Made by a program: the position numbers and the translations under genes. From positions 2,232,001 to 2,296,000 of the forward strand of contig NC_089190.1 in the NCBI RefSeq assembly GCF_947507565.1: 64,000 nt of DNA, written 5' to 3'. Shown here piece after piece: positions 10,931 to 24,040 of this stretch. The notes under the pieces are model-generated. The model ran no database searches, was not told where the DNA came from, and saw only the letters and a list, made by a program, of their open reading frames with translations. How positions within the stretch are numbered: the stretch's first letter is position 1; each line of letters opens with the position of its first letter. The stretch is from Oscarella lobularis. Its lineage: Eukaryota; Porifera; Homoscleromorpha; Homosclerophorida; Oscarellidae.

Positions 10931-11258
10931 TCTAACCGGAATCCGTTTCCTGCATCGATTTCTCTTCATACCGGCTTAGGACTGCTTAGGACAGAAAGAG
11001 AAAAGCAACGCGCGTTAGGAGCTGCATGACAACATGGCAGGAGTGCTCCTGAATTTGTGCGCGCCAGACAAGACTCTGCCCGTGCATTATCTCTTACACA
11101 ATGCTTCAATCGTGTAATTCTTCCGGCATCTAAGTCGGGTGTAGGTAAGGAGCGGGTCGCGGAGTTTAGGTTAGCTGTAGCACGTGAGCTCCGCTGTTTA
11201 GGACGTCCTACATTAGGAGTGAACTGGCAGAGGCGCCTATTATTCTGACTGCAAAGAG
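10931..11258 (+). promoter_or_regulatory. Upstream region of ficolin-like gene B
   Basis: This 328-bp divergent intergenic region holds no gene that I can support. The last ~80 bp before the B start resemble the region before gene E: a block GGTTRGCTGTARCACGTGAGCTC with an E-box CACGTG at 11181-11186 is shared with 18106-18111. B and E therefore share promoter ancestry as well as coding sequence. Confidence 0.5.
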
Positions 11259-12476
11259 ATGGCTCATATACAAATGGCCAGAATGGTGATCTTACTCTTA
11301 TTAGCATTTGTCATCACTGTTTCCGCCTTACCAAGCCAAAGCGATACCTCAAAGGTGAGATAACGCGCTGTGCTTTTTCTTTCTTCAATTTTCATCATTC
11401 TTGTCTATCAGACGTCGTGTCGTGTGGATTGCATTGCGCCGCAAGGCCACCCTGGCCATCCTGGTCACCCTGGTATGCCGGGACACAACGGAGCACCCGG
11501 TCCAGCGGGACCACCGGGAGCAACCGGTCCTAAGGGAGCCGACGGTTTGGGAATTAGAGGCCCAAAGGTGCTGCACTACTTGATACCCATAGAAGTCAAA
11601 CTCAATGAAATCTAGGGGCTACCTGGAATTCGCGGTAAGGCTGGACCCAAAGGTGACAGGGGGCAGAAAGGAAGCGCAGGAGTACATGGTCCGGTAGGAC
11701 AAAAAGGAGAAAAGGGTTTGAAAGGTCACAAGGGTGATCACGGACTGAGGGGATTGCCTGGTCCTAAAGGTTCACCAGATGCAACACTAACCAGGGAGAT
11801 TGAGCAATTACGGAAAGAACTATCAGAATTGAAGAGCCGTGTTCCTTCTAAATGCCTGTGTTCTTGCATACTGCAACAGAACTCTAATGCAATAAGTGGC
11901 GTGTATTCTATTCTTGGTCCCCTAAACCAAGTAAGTCAAGTCTATTGTGACATGGATACTGATGGGGGTGGATGGACCGTCTTCCAACGAAGACAGGATG
12001 GATCTGTTGATTTTTACCGCGGTTGGAATGACTATAAAAATGGATTTGGAAATATTGACGGAGAATTTTGGCTGGGTCTTGATTACATACATTGGCTACT
12101 CAGTCTCAGTAAAAGTGGAAATGAACTTCGAGTTGATCTTGGAGACAGCCAAGGAACTAGAGTTTATGCAAAATATTCCAATTTTAGTGTTGGCGATGAA
12201 AGCACGAAGTACGTTCTGGGTGTGAGTGGATACAGTGGAAATGCTAATGATGCATTTGGCTCTCACAATGGAATGAAATTTTCAACCAAAGACCAAGACA
12301 ATGATGTCGATAGTCGACATTGTGCCATTTCCTGGCACGGTGCTTGGTGGTACAACGGTTGCCATTATTCCAATCTAAATGGAGGCTACCATAAGACGAG
12401 TTATGATGGAATATGGTGGCATTATTGGAAATATGAACCCCTCAAGTTTTCCGAAATGAAATTTCGATCCATATGA
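11259..12476 (+). CDS. Ficolin-like gene B: collagen stalk, coiled-coil neck, fibrinogen domain
   Basis: This is a predicted secreted oligomeric lectin of about 370 residues in three phase-0 exons. Exon 1 (11259-11354) encodes a signal peptide ([17 protein letters not shown]). Exon 2 (11412-11567) opens with a Cys pair (TSCRVDC) and runs into Gly-X-Y repeats. Exon 3 (11616-12476) carries more Gly-X-Y, a neck helix [16 protein letters not shown], a CLCSC motif likely to form interchain disulfides, and the fibrinogen domain with [20 protein letters not shown], calcium loop KDQDND and [15 protein letters not shown]. Its N-terminus is of the same type as E and differs from A, C, D and F. By analogy with ficolins it may bind microbial or self glycans. 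No disabling change is seen. Confidence 0.85.
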
Positions 12477-12626
12477 GACTCTCTTTTTCGTGAACATTTT
12501 CGCTTCCCTCGTTGTTCTTCTGACCACCCTTGCTCTTCCTAGACCTAAAACGCAAGCTCAAAAGAGAGCCTTTGTCGGCTGCATTTGTCCGAATTTGTCC
12601 GCATGCGATGCGCGCTTTAACATCAA

Positions 12627-13498
<872 letters not shown>

Positions 13499-13846
13499 AT
13501 GAACGCTTTGTGCATGCATGAACATATAGACCTTGCCTATATTTAATTAGGAAGCCGTTTGCAGGCAGTGCCAGCGCGTCGCCAAGAACTGCCTTTGTTT
13601 AGCAACGCTGGTTCCGCCTGCCAACAATTAATTAATTAGCCTGCTGAAGAGAAGCAGATGTTTTCCTGGAGACACCAACAATTAATTAATTAACCTGCTG
13701 AAGAAAACAGAGGTTCCTTGGAGACAGCACGCGGTAAGTTTCCTTCGTCCTTCGTGGAAGTTACTATACGTATCCCGCCGAACGTTGCTTTATTTTGTCG
13801 CCCTAAACGGGAATAAAGTATAACGGAAGCTTTCCCGTTTGTAGAA
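13499..13846 (+). promoter_or_regulatory. Upstream region and 5' UTR intron of ficolin-like gene C
   Basis: This region is duplicated before gene D (16173-16536), and its last ~140 bp before gene F (19510-19654). A likely non-coding first exon ends ACAGCACGCG at the donor GTAAGT near 13735, and the acceptor TTTGTAG sits 2 bp before the C start codon. Two CAACAATTAATTAATTA...CCTGCTGAAGA units form a local imperfect tandem repeat. The first ~35 bp also match the sequence after the intact LZIC stop. Confidence 0.55.
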
Positions 13847-15151
13847 ATGCATCTATCAATGCTTCCTGCGGCGGCGATACTTCTGCTCAGCTTTGACCGT
13901 ACAATCAGTCGAAATACCTGCTCTAATAATTATGCCGTCATTCCTTCATCGGAGCCTACCGTCTGTATGTCAATCGATCACTATAAAAGCCTTTTCGGCC
14001 AAGAAGGAGTTCCAGTGTTGGTGAAGGGAGAGGTAGAATTAGACGTACTTTAGGCAAGCGATTTTTCTTTTACCACAAGTCGCTTTAGAAGGGAGAAAAA
14101 GGTTTGCCCGGTCCAACGGGGCCTCGAGGGATGAATGGAACACAAGTACTAGAGTAAAAAAAGATAACTATATCTAATCAGTATTTCTGTGTCTGTTACA
14201 GGGTCCAACAGGGCCAAAAGGAAACGAGGGAACGAAAGGAGAGGTATATCTATCGCAGTATCAGTATATAATTAATCTAATTAAAAAAAGGCAATACAAG
14301 GTGAAAAAGGCGCAATGGGACCAGTGGGGATAAAAGGAGAAAAAGGAATTCAGGGGCTCACCGGACTGCAAGGTATCCAAGGGCTCAAGGGTTTGAAAGG
14401 TGACAAAGGCGACGACGGATTGCCTGGTCCCAAAGGCTCAAAAGGTGCTACACCAACCAGTGAAATTGAACAACTACGAAATGAACTATCAGAATTGAAA
14501 AGCCGTGTTCCTTCTAAATGCCTGTGTTCTTGCATACTGAAACAGAACTCTAATGCAATAAGTGGCGTCTATTCTATTCTTGGTCCCCTAAACCAAGTAA
14601 TTCAAGTCTTTTGTGACATGGATACTGATGGGGGCGGATGGACCGTCTTCCAACGAAGACAGGATGGATCTGTTGATTTTTATCGCGGTTGGAATGACTA
14701 TAAAAACGGATTTGGAAATATTGACGGAGAATTTTGGCTGGGTCTTGATTACATACATTGGCTACTCAGTCTCAGTAAAAGTGGAAATGAACTTCGAGTT
14801 GATATTGGAGACAGCCAAGGAAATAGACGATATGCAAAATATTCCAATTTTAGTGTTGGTGATGAAAGCACAAAGTACGTTCTGGGTGTGAGTGGGTACA
14901 GTGGAAATGCCGGCGACTCACTTCGAGTTGACTACCACAATGGAATGAACTTTACAACCAAAGACCAAGATAATGATCAACGTGGCTCAACAAATTGTGC
15001 CGTTCAGTATTACGGTGCTTGGTGGTACAAGGATTGCTATTATTCCAGTCTGAACGGAGGCTATCACAAGACGAGTTCTGATGGAATACGGTGGCATCAT
15101 TGGAAATATGAACCCCTCAAGTTCTCCGAAATGAAATTTCGATCCGTATGA
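13847..15151 (+). CDS. Ficolin-like gene C
   Basis: This gene has four phase-0 exons. Exon 1 (13847-14032) encodes a signal peptide and a Cys module (NTCSNNYAVIP...PTVCMSIDHYK). Exons 2 (14089-14145, 57 nt) and 3 (14202-14243, 42 nt) are pure collagen mini-exons (for example KGEKGLPGPTGPRGMNGTQ). Exon 4 (14291-15151) carries more Gly-X-Y, the neck [21 protein letters not shown] and the fibrinogen domain. The ligand-side region reads NDQRGSTNCAVQYYGAWWYKDCYYS, different from every paralog, while the preceding ~100 residues are almost identical to B, D and F. The acceptor of exon 4 (TTAAAAAAAG) is purine-rich and weak. No disabling change is seen. A pseudogene LZIC copy begins 130 bp downstream. 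Confidence 0.85.
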
Positions 15152-16172
<1,021 letters not shown>

Positions 16173-16536
16173 ATGAACGCTTTGTGCATGCGTGAACATA
16201 TAGACCTTGCCCATATTTAATTAGGAAGCCGTTTGCAGGCAGTGCCAGCGCGTCGCCTGGTTCCGCCTGCCAACAAATAATTAAGTAGCCAGCTGAAGAA
16301 AAGCAGAGGCTTTCCTGGAGACATCACGCCTGCGAACAATTAATTAATTAACCTGCTGAAGAAAACCAGAGGTTCCTTGGACCCAGAGATTCCCTGGTTC
16401 CGTGGAGACAGCACGCGGTAAGTTTCCTTTGCCCTTCGTGGAAGTTACTATACGTATCCCGCCGAACGTTTCTTTATTTTGTCGCCCTAAACGGGAATAA
16501 AGCTAAAGTATAACGGAAGCTTTTCCGTTTGTAGAA
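16173..16536 (+). repeat. Duplicated upstream region of gene D
   Basis: This is a copy of 13499-13846 with small indels. It includes the GCCTGC(C/G)AACAATTAATTAA units and the 5' UTR donor GCACGCGGTAAGTTTCC near 16415. It shows that the duplication unit includes promoter, ficolin gene and, originally, LZIC. No other gene is seen. Confidence 0.7.
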
Positions 16537-17814
16537 ATGCATCTATCAATGCTTCCTGTGGCGGCGATACTTCTGCTCAGCTTTGACCAAACAATCAGTC
16601 GAAATACCTGCTCTAATAATTATGCCGTCATTCCTTCATCGGAGCCTACCGTCTGTATGTCAATCGATCACTATAAAAGCCTCTTCGGCCAAGAAGGAGA
16701 TCCAGTGTTGGTGAAGGGAGAGGTAGAAATAGACGTACTTTAGGCATTTTTCTTTTACCACAAGTCGCTTTAGAAGGGAGAAAAGGGTTTGCCCGGTCCA
16801 ACGGGGCCTCCGGGGATGAATGGAACACAAGTAGTAGAGTAGAAAAAGATAACTATATGCAATCAATATTTCTGTGTCTGTTCAGGGTCCAACAGGGCCA
16901 AAAGGAAACGAGGGAACGAAAGGAGAGGTAAATATCTATCGCAGTATGAATATTATAATTAATCTAATTAAAAAAGGCAATACAAGGTCAAAAAGGCGCA
17001 ATGGGACCAGTGGGGATAAAAGGAGAAACGGGAATTCAGGGACTAACCGGACTGCAAGGTATCCAAGGGCTAAAGGGTTTGAAAGGTGACGACGGATTGC
17101 CTGGTCCCAAAGGCTCAAAAGGTTCTACACCAACCAGTGAAATTGAACAACTACGAAAAGAACTATCAGAATTCAAAAAATATGTCATCAGTTATAGCAG
17201 ATGTCAGAGCTGCTCTTGCTTACTGAAACTGGACCCTAGCCTTAATAGCGGCGTGTATTCTATTCTAGACTCACAAAATCAAGTAAGTCTATTGTGACAT
17301 GGATACTGATGGGGGCGGATGGACCGTCTTTCAACGAAGACAGGATGGATCTGTTGATTTCTATCGCAATTGGCATGACTATAAAAAGGGATTTGGAAAT
17401 ATTAATGGAGAATTTTGGCTGGGTCTTGATTACATACATTGGCTACTCAGCCTTAGTAAAAGTGGCAATGAACTTCGAGTCGATCTTGGAGACGAGCAAG
17501 GAAATAGACGATATGCAAAATATTCCACTTTTAGTGTTGGTGATGAAAGCACGAAGTACATTCTAGGTGTGAGTGGGTACAGTGGAAATGCTACTGACTC
17601 TCTTAGCTACCATAACGGAATGAAATTTTCAACCAGAGACCAAGACAACGATGGTCACGGTTGTGTCTATCAATGGCACGGTGCTTGGTGGTACAGGGCT
17701 TGCTATAAGTCTAATCTAAACGGACGTCACGACGGTACGAAAGATGGAATTCGTTGGAATACCTGGAAGCACGAACCTCTTACATTTTCCGATATGAAAT
17801 TTCGATCTAAGTGA
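16537..17814 (+). pseudogene. Ficolin-like gene D, frameshifted
   Basis: The exon layout is identical to C: 16537-16722, 16774-16830, 16886-16927, and a last exon from 16977. The signal peptide, Cys module and collagen exons are open. In the last exon the fibrinogen domain is interrupted. Paralog B reads AAGTCAAGTC before TATTGTGAC; here only one AAGTC remains, a 5-bp contraction that shifts the frame and produces TGA at 17295-17297. The downstream frame (from 17299) is otherwise fully open to 17814 and well conserved, including KHEPLTFSDMKF, so the lesion is recent or a sequence error. It lacks the CLCSC motif (CQSCSC instead). No LZIC copy follows it. Confidence 0.8.
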
Positions 17815-18140
17815 TTAATTAAGACGTTGCGTTAGAGCATAAGAACCGTAGACGTCTGTCGTTCTTTTCATAAATCGCGAAGCGTCTGTTGCAACTCTGA
17901 TCAAATGGCCATTGTAGACTTTAGCGTAGCCTCAAACCAGACCCTCTCCCGCCTGTGGTTTATAGCGCAGGCGTGAGAAAGTCTGCTTCGACGTCAAATT
18001 TATTTGGCAGTCTGACCCTGTTCGGATACCACAGAGACGTGAGGAGCAGTGCATGAGGAGCCCACGGGAAAAGTTTGAGGCACGCTTCGGTTAGGTTGGC
18101 TGTAACACGTGAGCTCTCCGTTGTTTACGACTGCGAAGAG
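17815..18140 (+). promoter_or_regulatory. Upstream region of ficolin-like gene E
   Basis: No gene is seen in this stretch. The final ~60 bp match the B promoter, including the E-box CACGTG at 18106-18111 and the TGYRAAGAGATG context of the start codon. Confidence 0.45.
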
Positions 18141-19252
18141 ATGACTCATCTACACATGGCCAGAATAGTGTTCTTATTAGCATTTGTCTTCACTGCTTCC
18201 GCCTTACCAGACCAAAACGATACCTCAAAGGTGAGAGAACGCTTTGTGCCTTTCTTTTAGTTAGCATACATTTCTGCTGTGGAGACTCTGTGCAGTGCGG
18301 ACTGCGTTGGCCCTCGAGGTCACTCTGGGCACCCTGGCGTGCCAGGACACAACGGAGCACCCGGTCAACCAGGTCCAGCAGGACCACCCGGACAGCAGGG
18401 CCCTCCAGGATTACCTGGACAGCATGGCATTCCAGGACGACCTGGTTTAGTGGGACCCCAGGAAAGTCAGGAGATCGGGTTTGATGAACATATGTTTGGG
18501 CGTGCATCTCCAAGATACTTAAGTTTAACTAGGGATTAATTGGCCTTCCTGGACCAGCCGGTCATAAAGGATCAAACGGTTCAAGCATCAGAGGCCCAAA
18601 GGTGGAAATTGCTCGATTCTGTGGGAAATCCTTTACTGAGATTAATTCAATGTAGGGGCTACCGGGAATTCGCGGTAAGGCTGGACCCAAAGGTGACAAA
18701 GGACAGAAAGGAAGTGTGGGAATACAGGGACCAATAGGACAAAAAGGAGAAAAAGGCTTGAAAGGAAATTTTGGAGATACAGGAGCACCCGGTCAGGCAA
18801 TACAAGGCCCAAGAGGATTACAAGGCGCAATGGGACCCGTGGGGATGAAAGGAGAAAAGGGAAGTCAGGGATTCACCGGAAAACAAGGCCCAGTGGGGCC
18901 AATAGGACAAACAGGTATGCCGGGACCAAGGGGATCAGTAAGAAATCCCGGGATAAACGGACTGAGAGGATCCCCTGGTCCCAAAGGCGCAAAAGGTGCC
19001 ACACCAACTAGTGAAATTGAACAACTACGAAAAGAACTGTCAGAATTGAAGAGCCGTGTTCCTTCTAAATGCCTGTGTTCTTGCATACAGCAACAGAACT
19101 CTAATGCACTAAGCGGCGTTTATTCTATCCTTGGACCCGTAGACCAAGTAAGTCAAGTCTATTGTGACATGGATACTGATGGGGGTGGATGGACCGTCTT
19201 CCAACGAAGACAGGACGGATCTGTTGATTTTTATCGCGGTTGGAATGACTAA
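18141..19252 (+). pseudogene. Ficolin-like gene E, truncated and splice-damaged
   Basis: E is a B-type paralog. Exon 1 (18141-18230) encodes a signal peptide. Exon 2 starts at 18285 (TLCSADC, then a Gly-X-Y run) and should end at 18461. Exon 3 is 18533-18601, and exon 4 runs from 18656. The donor after exon 2 reads CAG|GAAAGT, one change (T to A at 18463) from the consensus CAG|GTAAGT, so splicing should fail and read through to a stop at 18537-18539. The collagen stalk in exon 4 is the longest in the cluster. The fibrinogen domain stops at FYRGWND followed by TAA (19250-19252), where paralogs continue with YKNGFGN. The sequence beyond the break is unrelated to the fibrinogen domain. About three quarters of the domain is missing. 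Confidence 0.82.
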
Positions 19253-19654
19253 ATATTTTTTGAGCGTGTTTTATTTTTTTGAAATTTTTAGACCCTATTT
19301 AGGATATTACTACCTTAAACAATCTAGCATTAAATCTGACATAGGACACAATAAATTACGAATTTGCCTAAACGAAATTTTCAATTTTTGAGTCCCACGT
19401 GACGTGCAAGTAGGTGATTGCGCCTCGAGGTCATCCTTGTTGCTAAGGCGGAGCTACAGGAACGCATACTTTCCCAGATCGAAATTCAATGCGAGAAAGC
19501 TACCAAAGAAGAAAACAGAGGTTCCTTGGAGACAGCACGCGGTACGTTTCCTTCGTCCTTCGTGGAAGTTACTATACGTATCCCGCCGAACGTTGCTTTA
19601 TTTTGTCGCCCTAAACGGGAATAGAGTATAACGGAAGTTTTCCCGTTTGTAGAA
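19253..19654. other. Rearrangement junction between E and F
   Basis: Three pieces of different origin meet here: an AT-rich stretch of unknown origin (19253-19317), a fragment of the GT92-like gene (19318-19412), and, from about 19510, the duplicated ficolin upstream region leading to gene F. No coding gene is supported. It marks the breakpoint that truncated gene E. Confidence 0.6.
19318..19412. repeat. Copy 2 of the dispersed ~95-bp GT92 repeat
   Basis: This block is nearly identical to 10180-10275 (a few substitutions and two short homopolymer differences), in the same orientation. Only an exon and part of an intron of the GT92-like gene are present, so this is a stranded fragment and not a second gene. 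Confidence 0.85.
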
Positions 19655-20942
19655 ATGCATCTATCAATGCTTCCTGTGGCGGCGATACTTCTGCTCAGCT
19701 TTGACCGAACAATCAGTCGAAATACCTGCTCTAATAATTATGCCGTCATTCCTTCATCGGAGCCTACCGTCTGTATGTCAATCGATCACTATAAAAGCCT
19801 CTTCGGCCAAGAAGGAGTTCCAGTGTTGGTGAAGGGAGAGGTAGAATTAGACGTACTTTAGGCAAGCGATTTTTCTTTTACCACAAGTCGCTTTAGAAGG
19901 GAGAAAAAGGTTTGCCCGGTCCAACGGGGCCTCCGGGGATGAATGGAACTCAAGTACTAGAGTAGAAAAAGATAACTATATCTAATCAATATTTCTGTGT
20001 CTGTTACAGGGTCCAACAGGGCCAAAAGGAAACGAGGGAACGAAAGGAGAGGTATTTCGATCGCAGTTTAAGTATTATAATAAATATAATTAAAAAAAGG
20101 CAATACAAGGTCAAAAAGGCGCAATGGGACCAGTGGGGATAAAAGGAGAAAAAGGAATTCAGGGGCTCACCGGACTGCAAGGTATCCAAGGGCTCAAGGG
20201 TTTGAAAGGTGACAAAGGCGACGACGGATTGCCTGGTCCCAAAGGCTCAAAAGGTGCTACACCGACCAGTGAAATCGAAGAACTACGCAATGAACTGTCA
20301 GAGTTGAAAAGCCGTGTTATGTACAAAGAATGCCATTGTTCCTGCTTACTGAAACAGAACACTAGTCTAGTGAGTGGCGTCTATTCCATTTTTAGCTCTC
20401 AAAATCAATTGATTCAAGTCTATTGTGACATGGAGACTGATGGGGGTGGATGGACCGTCTTCCAACGAAGACAGGATGGATCTGTTGATTTTAATCGCAA
20501 TTGGACTGACTATAAAAACGGATTTGGAAATATCAACGGAGAATTTTGGCTGGGTCTTGATTACATACATTGGCTACTCAGTCTCAGTAAAAGTGGAAAT
20601 GAACTTCGAGTTGATCTTGGAGACAGCCAAGGAAATAGAGCGTATGCAAAATATTCTACTTTTAGTGTTGGTGATGAAAGCACAAAGTACGTTTTGGGTG
20701 TAAGTGGGTACAGTGGAAATGCTGGCGATTCACTTGCCTACCACAATGGAATGAAATTTACAACCAAGGACCAAGATAATGATCTCTCCGTCAGTGGAAA
20801 TTGCGCCATTTTCTATCACGGTGCTTGGTGGTACAGCGGTTGTTATGATTCCAATCTAAACGAAGGTTATCAGGGAATACGGTGGCTTCATTGGAAAAGT
20901 GAATCCCTCAAGTTCTCCGAAATGAAATTTCGATCCGCATGA
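19655..20942 (+). CDS. Ficolin-like gene F
   Basis: This gene has four phase-0 exons: 19655-19840, 19897-19953, 20010-20051 and 20100-20942. Signal peptide, Cys module and collagen mini-exons are nearly identical to C. The neck is [16 protein letters not shown], followed by a variant Cys motif (CHCSC), then a complete fibrinogen domain. The ligand-side region reads NDLSVSGNCAIFYHGAWWYSGCYDS and is shorter afterwards than in B or C (LNEGYQGIRW). No disabling change is seen. The stop lies 147 bp before the intact LZIC start. Predicted role as for B and C: a secreted, collagen-trimerised recognition protein. Confidence 0.86.
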
Positions 20943-21983
<1,041 letters not shown>

Positions 21984-22080
21984 ATCATTGAACGCTTTGC
22001 ATGCATGAACATATAGACTTTCTACACTACACTGCATTGAATACACGTCGTATACAAACCCATTCATTGTTCAGAACCCC

Positions 22081-24008
22081 TTACTTTTTGGCGTTTCTCT
22101 TACGTTTACTCTTTGGCGTGGCGTCCTCCTCTCTTGACTTTTCTTTGCTTCGTTTTCGTTTGGAAACCGGTGACGATCTTTGAGCCAATGTTTGAGGTAT
22201 TTCTAATATTTGGTTCTCTTACCTTTCTCCCGTTATTTGCTGCATCAGTTGCGCGCACTGCGCTTTCGCCGCTGTTCCGCTCTCCAGACATGACTGCACC
22301 GCCTTCGTGACGCTGTTTCTCTTCTAAACCCACAGTCATTAACCCCACTGTTGACCATAATCCCTTACTTTGTCCCAGCATGGCTGATTTTTTGCTATTG
22401 GGACTAGTTTCAATCCAAAACGAAAAACGTCTCGCATCTCTTTTGCTTTGATCTCTTCATTTTTAACGCCCAGTAACTACAAAGACGTCTAAAAGCGTTG
22501 TTTCTAATATCTCACAGCTTGTACCTCAATAAGAGCATCAAGCATCAGTGGACACACACGCTGAACAACTGAATCAACCTAGAAATGATACCCCTGGTTA
22601 TTCTGTACCCAGGGGACCCTAAAACGTTACCGTCACATCTGTCTTCTTGGAGATAAGCTGCGTCAGCATGAGAACGCCTTGTGACTAGAAAAAATTATCC
22701 GGAAAGTCTACGTGCTGCGTTGTTTCAGTGCGTACCTTTCTATAGTGATTTACTGAAGATCCTAGAAGAGCCGTTACGTACTCAGCCAAGTGCCAAGCAA
22801 TTGCCTAAAAGACGTTCCTTTCTTATCAACGAAAGAGCCACTTTACGTACAGGATGCCTGTCTATTAGATCGATAAACAGCGAAGGATGAAGCTTGCTGC
22901 TCCTATAAATAGTCAAATAGTTCTCCAATGATATTCAGACTACTGAGTACGTACTTCTTCTTCATGAAGTCCTCTAAGGCTCTTCTATATGCTGCGAGTA
23001 CTCGAGGCATATCTATAGACCCAAAATCTGATTCCTTGGCGTTTTTTGGCGGTTCAATTCGGCGCAGAACACGAATCTACACAGCATATACAAAATCCCG
23101 ACCCTACTAAGAGTCTTCTCACCATTAACATGCAACCTTGACTAATAAGGGTAACCATGGCCAGAGACGGAGCTAGGAGAACCCAATTTCAAGCCATTAC
23201 TTGCGTCAAATAAGCATTTACCTGACTTAGCCATTATCAATAGACCCTCTAGTAAAGAGTGCACGCGATCAACGTCTATCCCACTAGCGTCTGAACACTA
23301 CAAAAGGGCTAGAGTTTAAAATCATTAACGTGTACCCAGTGGACGGACCTCTTTTAATTTGCATAGTCGGTTTCTAAATAAGCCTTTGGATCTCTCGTGG
23401 AGTGGCTGCAGCACCTTATTCTTTTCCGAATACTGGATTACACCCAGTAGAGGAAGAACTATTTCCTACAGAGCGCAATGGATGGGACAAAATCCAAGGA
23501 AATGAATACGTACCAATACTAGAGGACTACGCGTTTGCTTTTTTATAAATGTATCTAAGAGATCCAAAGCCCTGCGGCAAAGGAGATTATAAAATAAAGC
23601 GTTTCTTACCCAGAGTCTCTTACCTCAGTTTGAAGTGGGCCAGCGTCTTTTCGTCTTCTGCAGAAGAGAGTCACTCTACTGGTTAAATCATCCAACCTTG
23701 TCTTGCCTTTCTTTTGCTTCTTGTTCGACTTCCCCTTTCTTCTCTCGCGAAAAACGGACGCTAGAGCTTCGTCGACGGCTTCCATAGCCTCGTCGTCCAA
23801 AGAAACGTCGTCCTCGTCGTCAGACTACAATACAGTATCTTGAAAAAATGCAAGAGATTAGGATAACAGTCTGACATTTTCGTCTGCTGCTAAATCTCCT
23901 AACGCGTCCTTGACTTGCATACGGAATTCTTCGTCAATTTCCCCAGCATCTTCTTCTTCTTCTTCAATATCATCTTCAATGTCAGACTCTTCGTCTTCTT
24001 GTTCTTCC

Positions 24009-24040
<32 letters not shown>

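Noticed and set aside
10966-11307. 113-residue minus-strand frame upstream of gene B
   Set aside because: It has no recognisable domain and overlaps the B signal-peptide exon. It is better explained as promoter sequence.
13600-13740. Possible CRISPR-like or transposon repeat (CAACAATTAATTAATTA...CCTGCTGAAGA units)
   Set aside because: There are only two or three imperfect units in a duplicated promoter of a eukaryotic gene; no spacers, terminal repeats or target-site duplications.
22681-23110. Small plus-strand frames in the MYBBP1A 3' region
   Set aside because: They read across minus-strand exons and introns, have no homology, and lack splice or start context.
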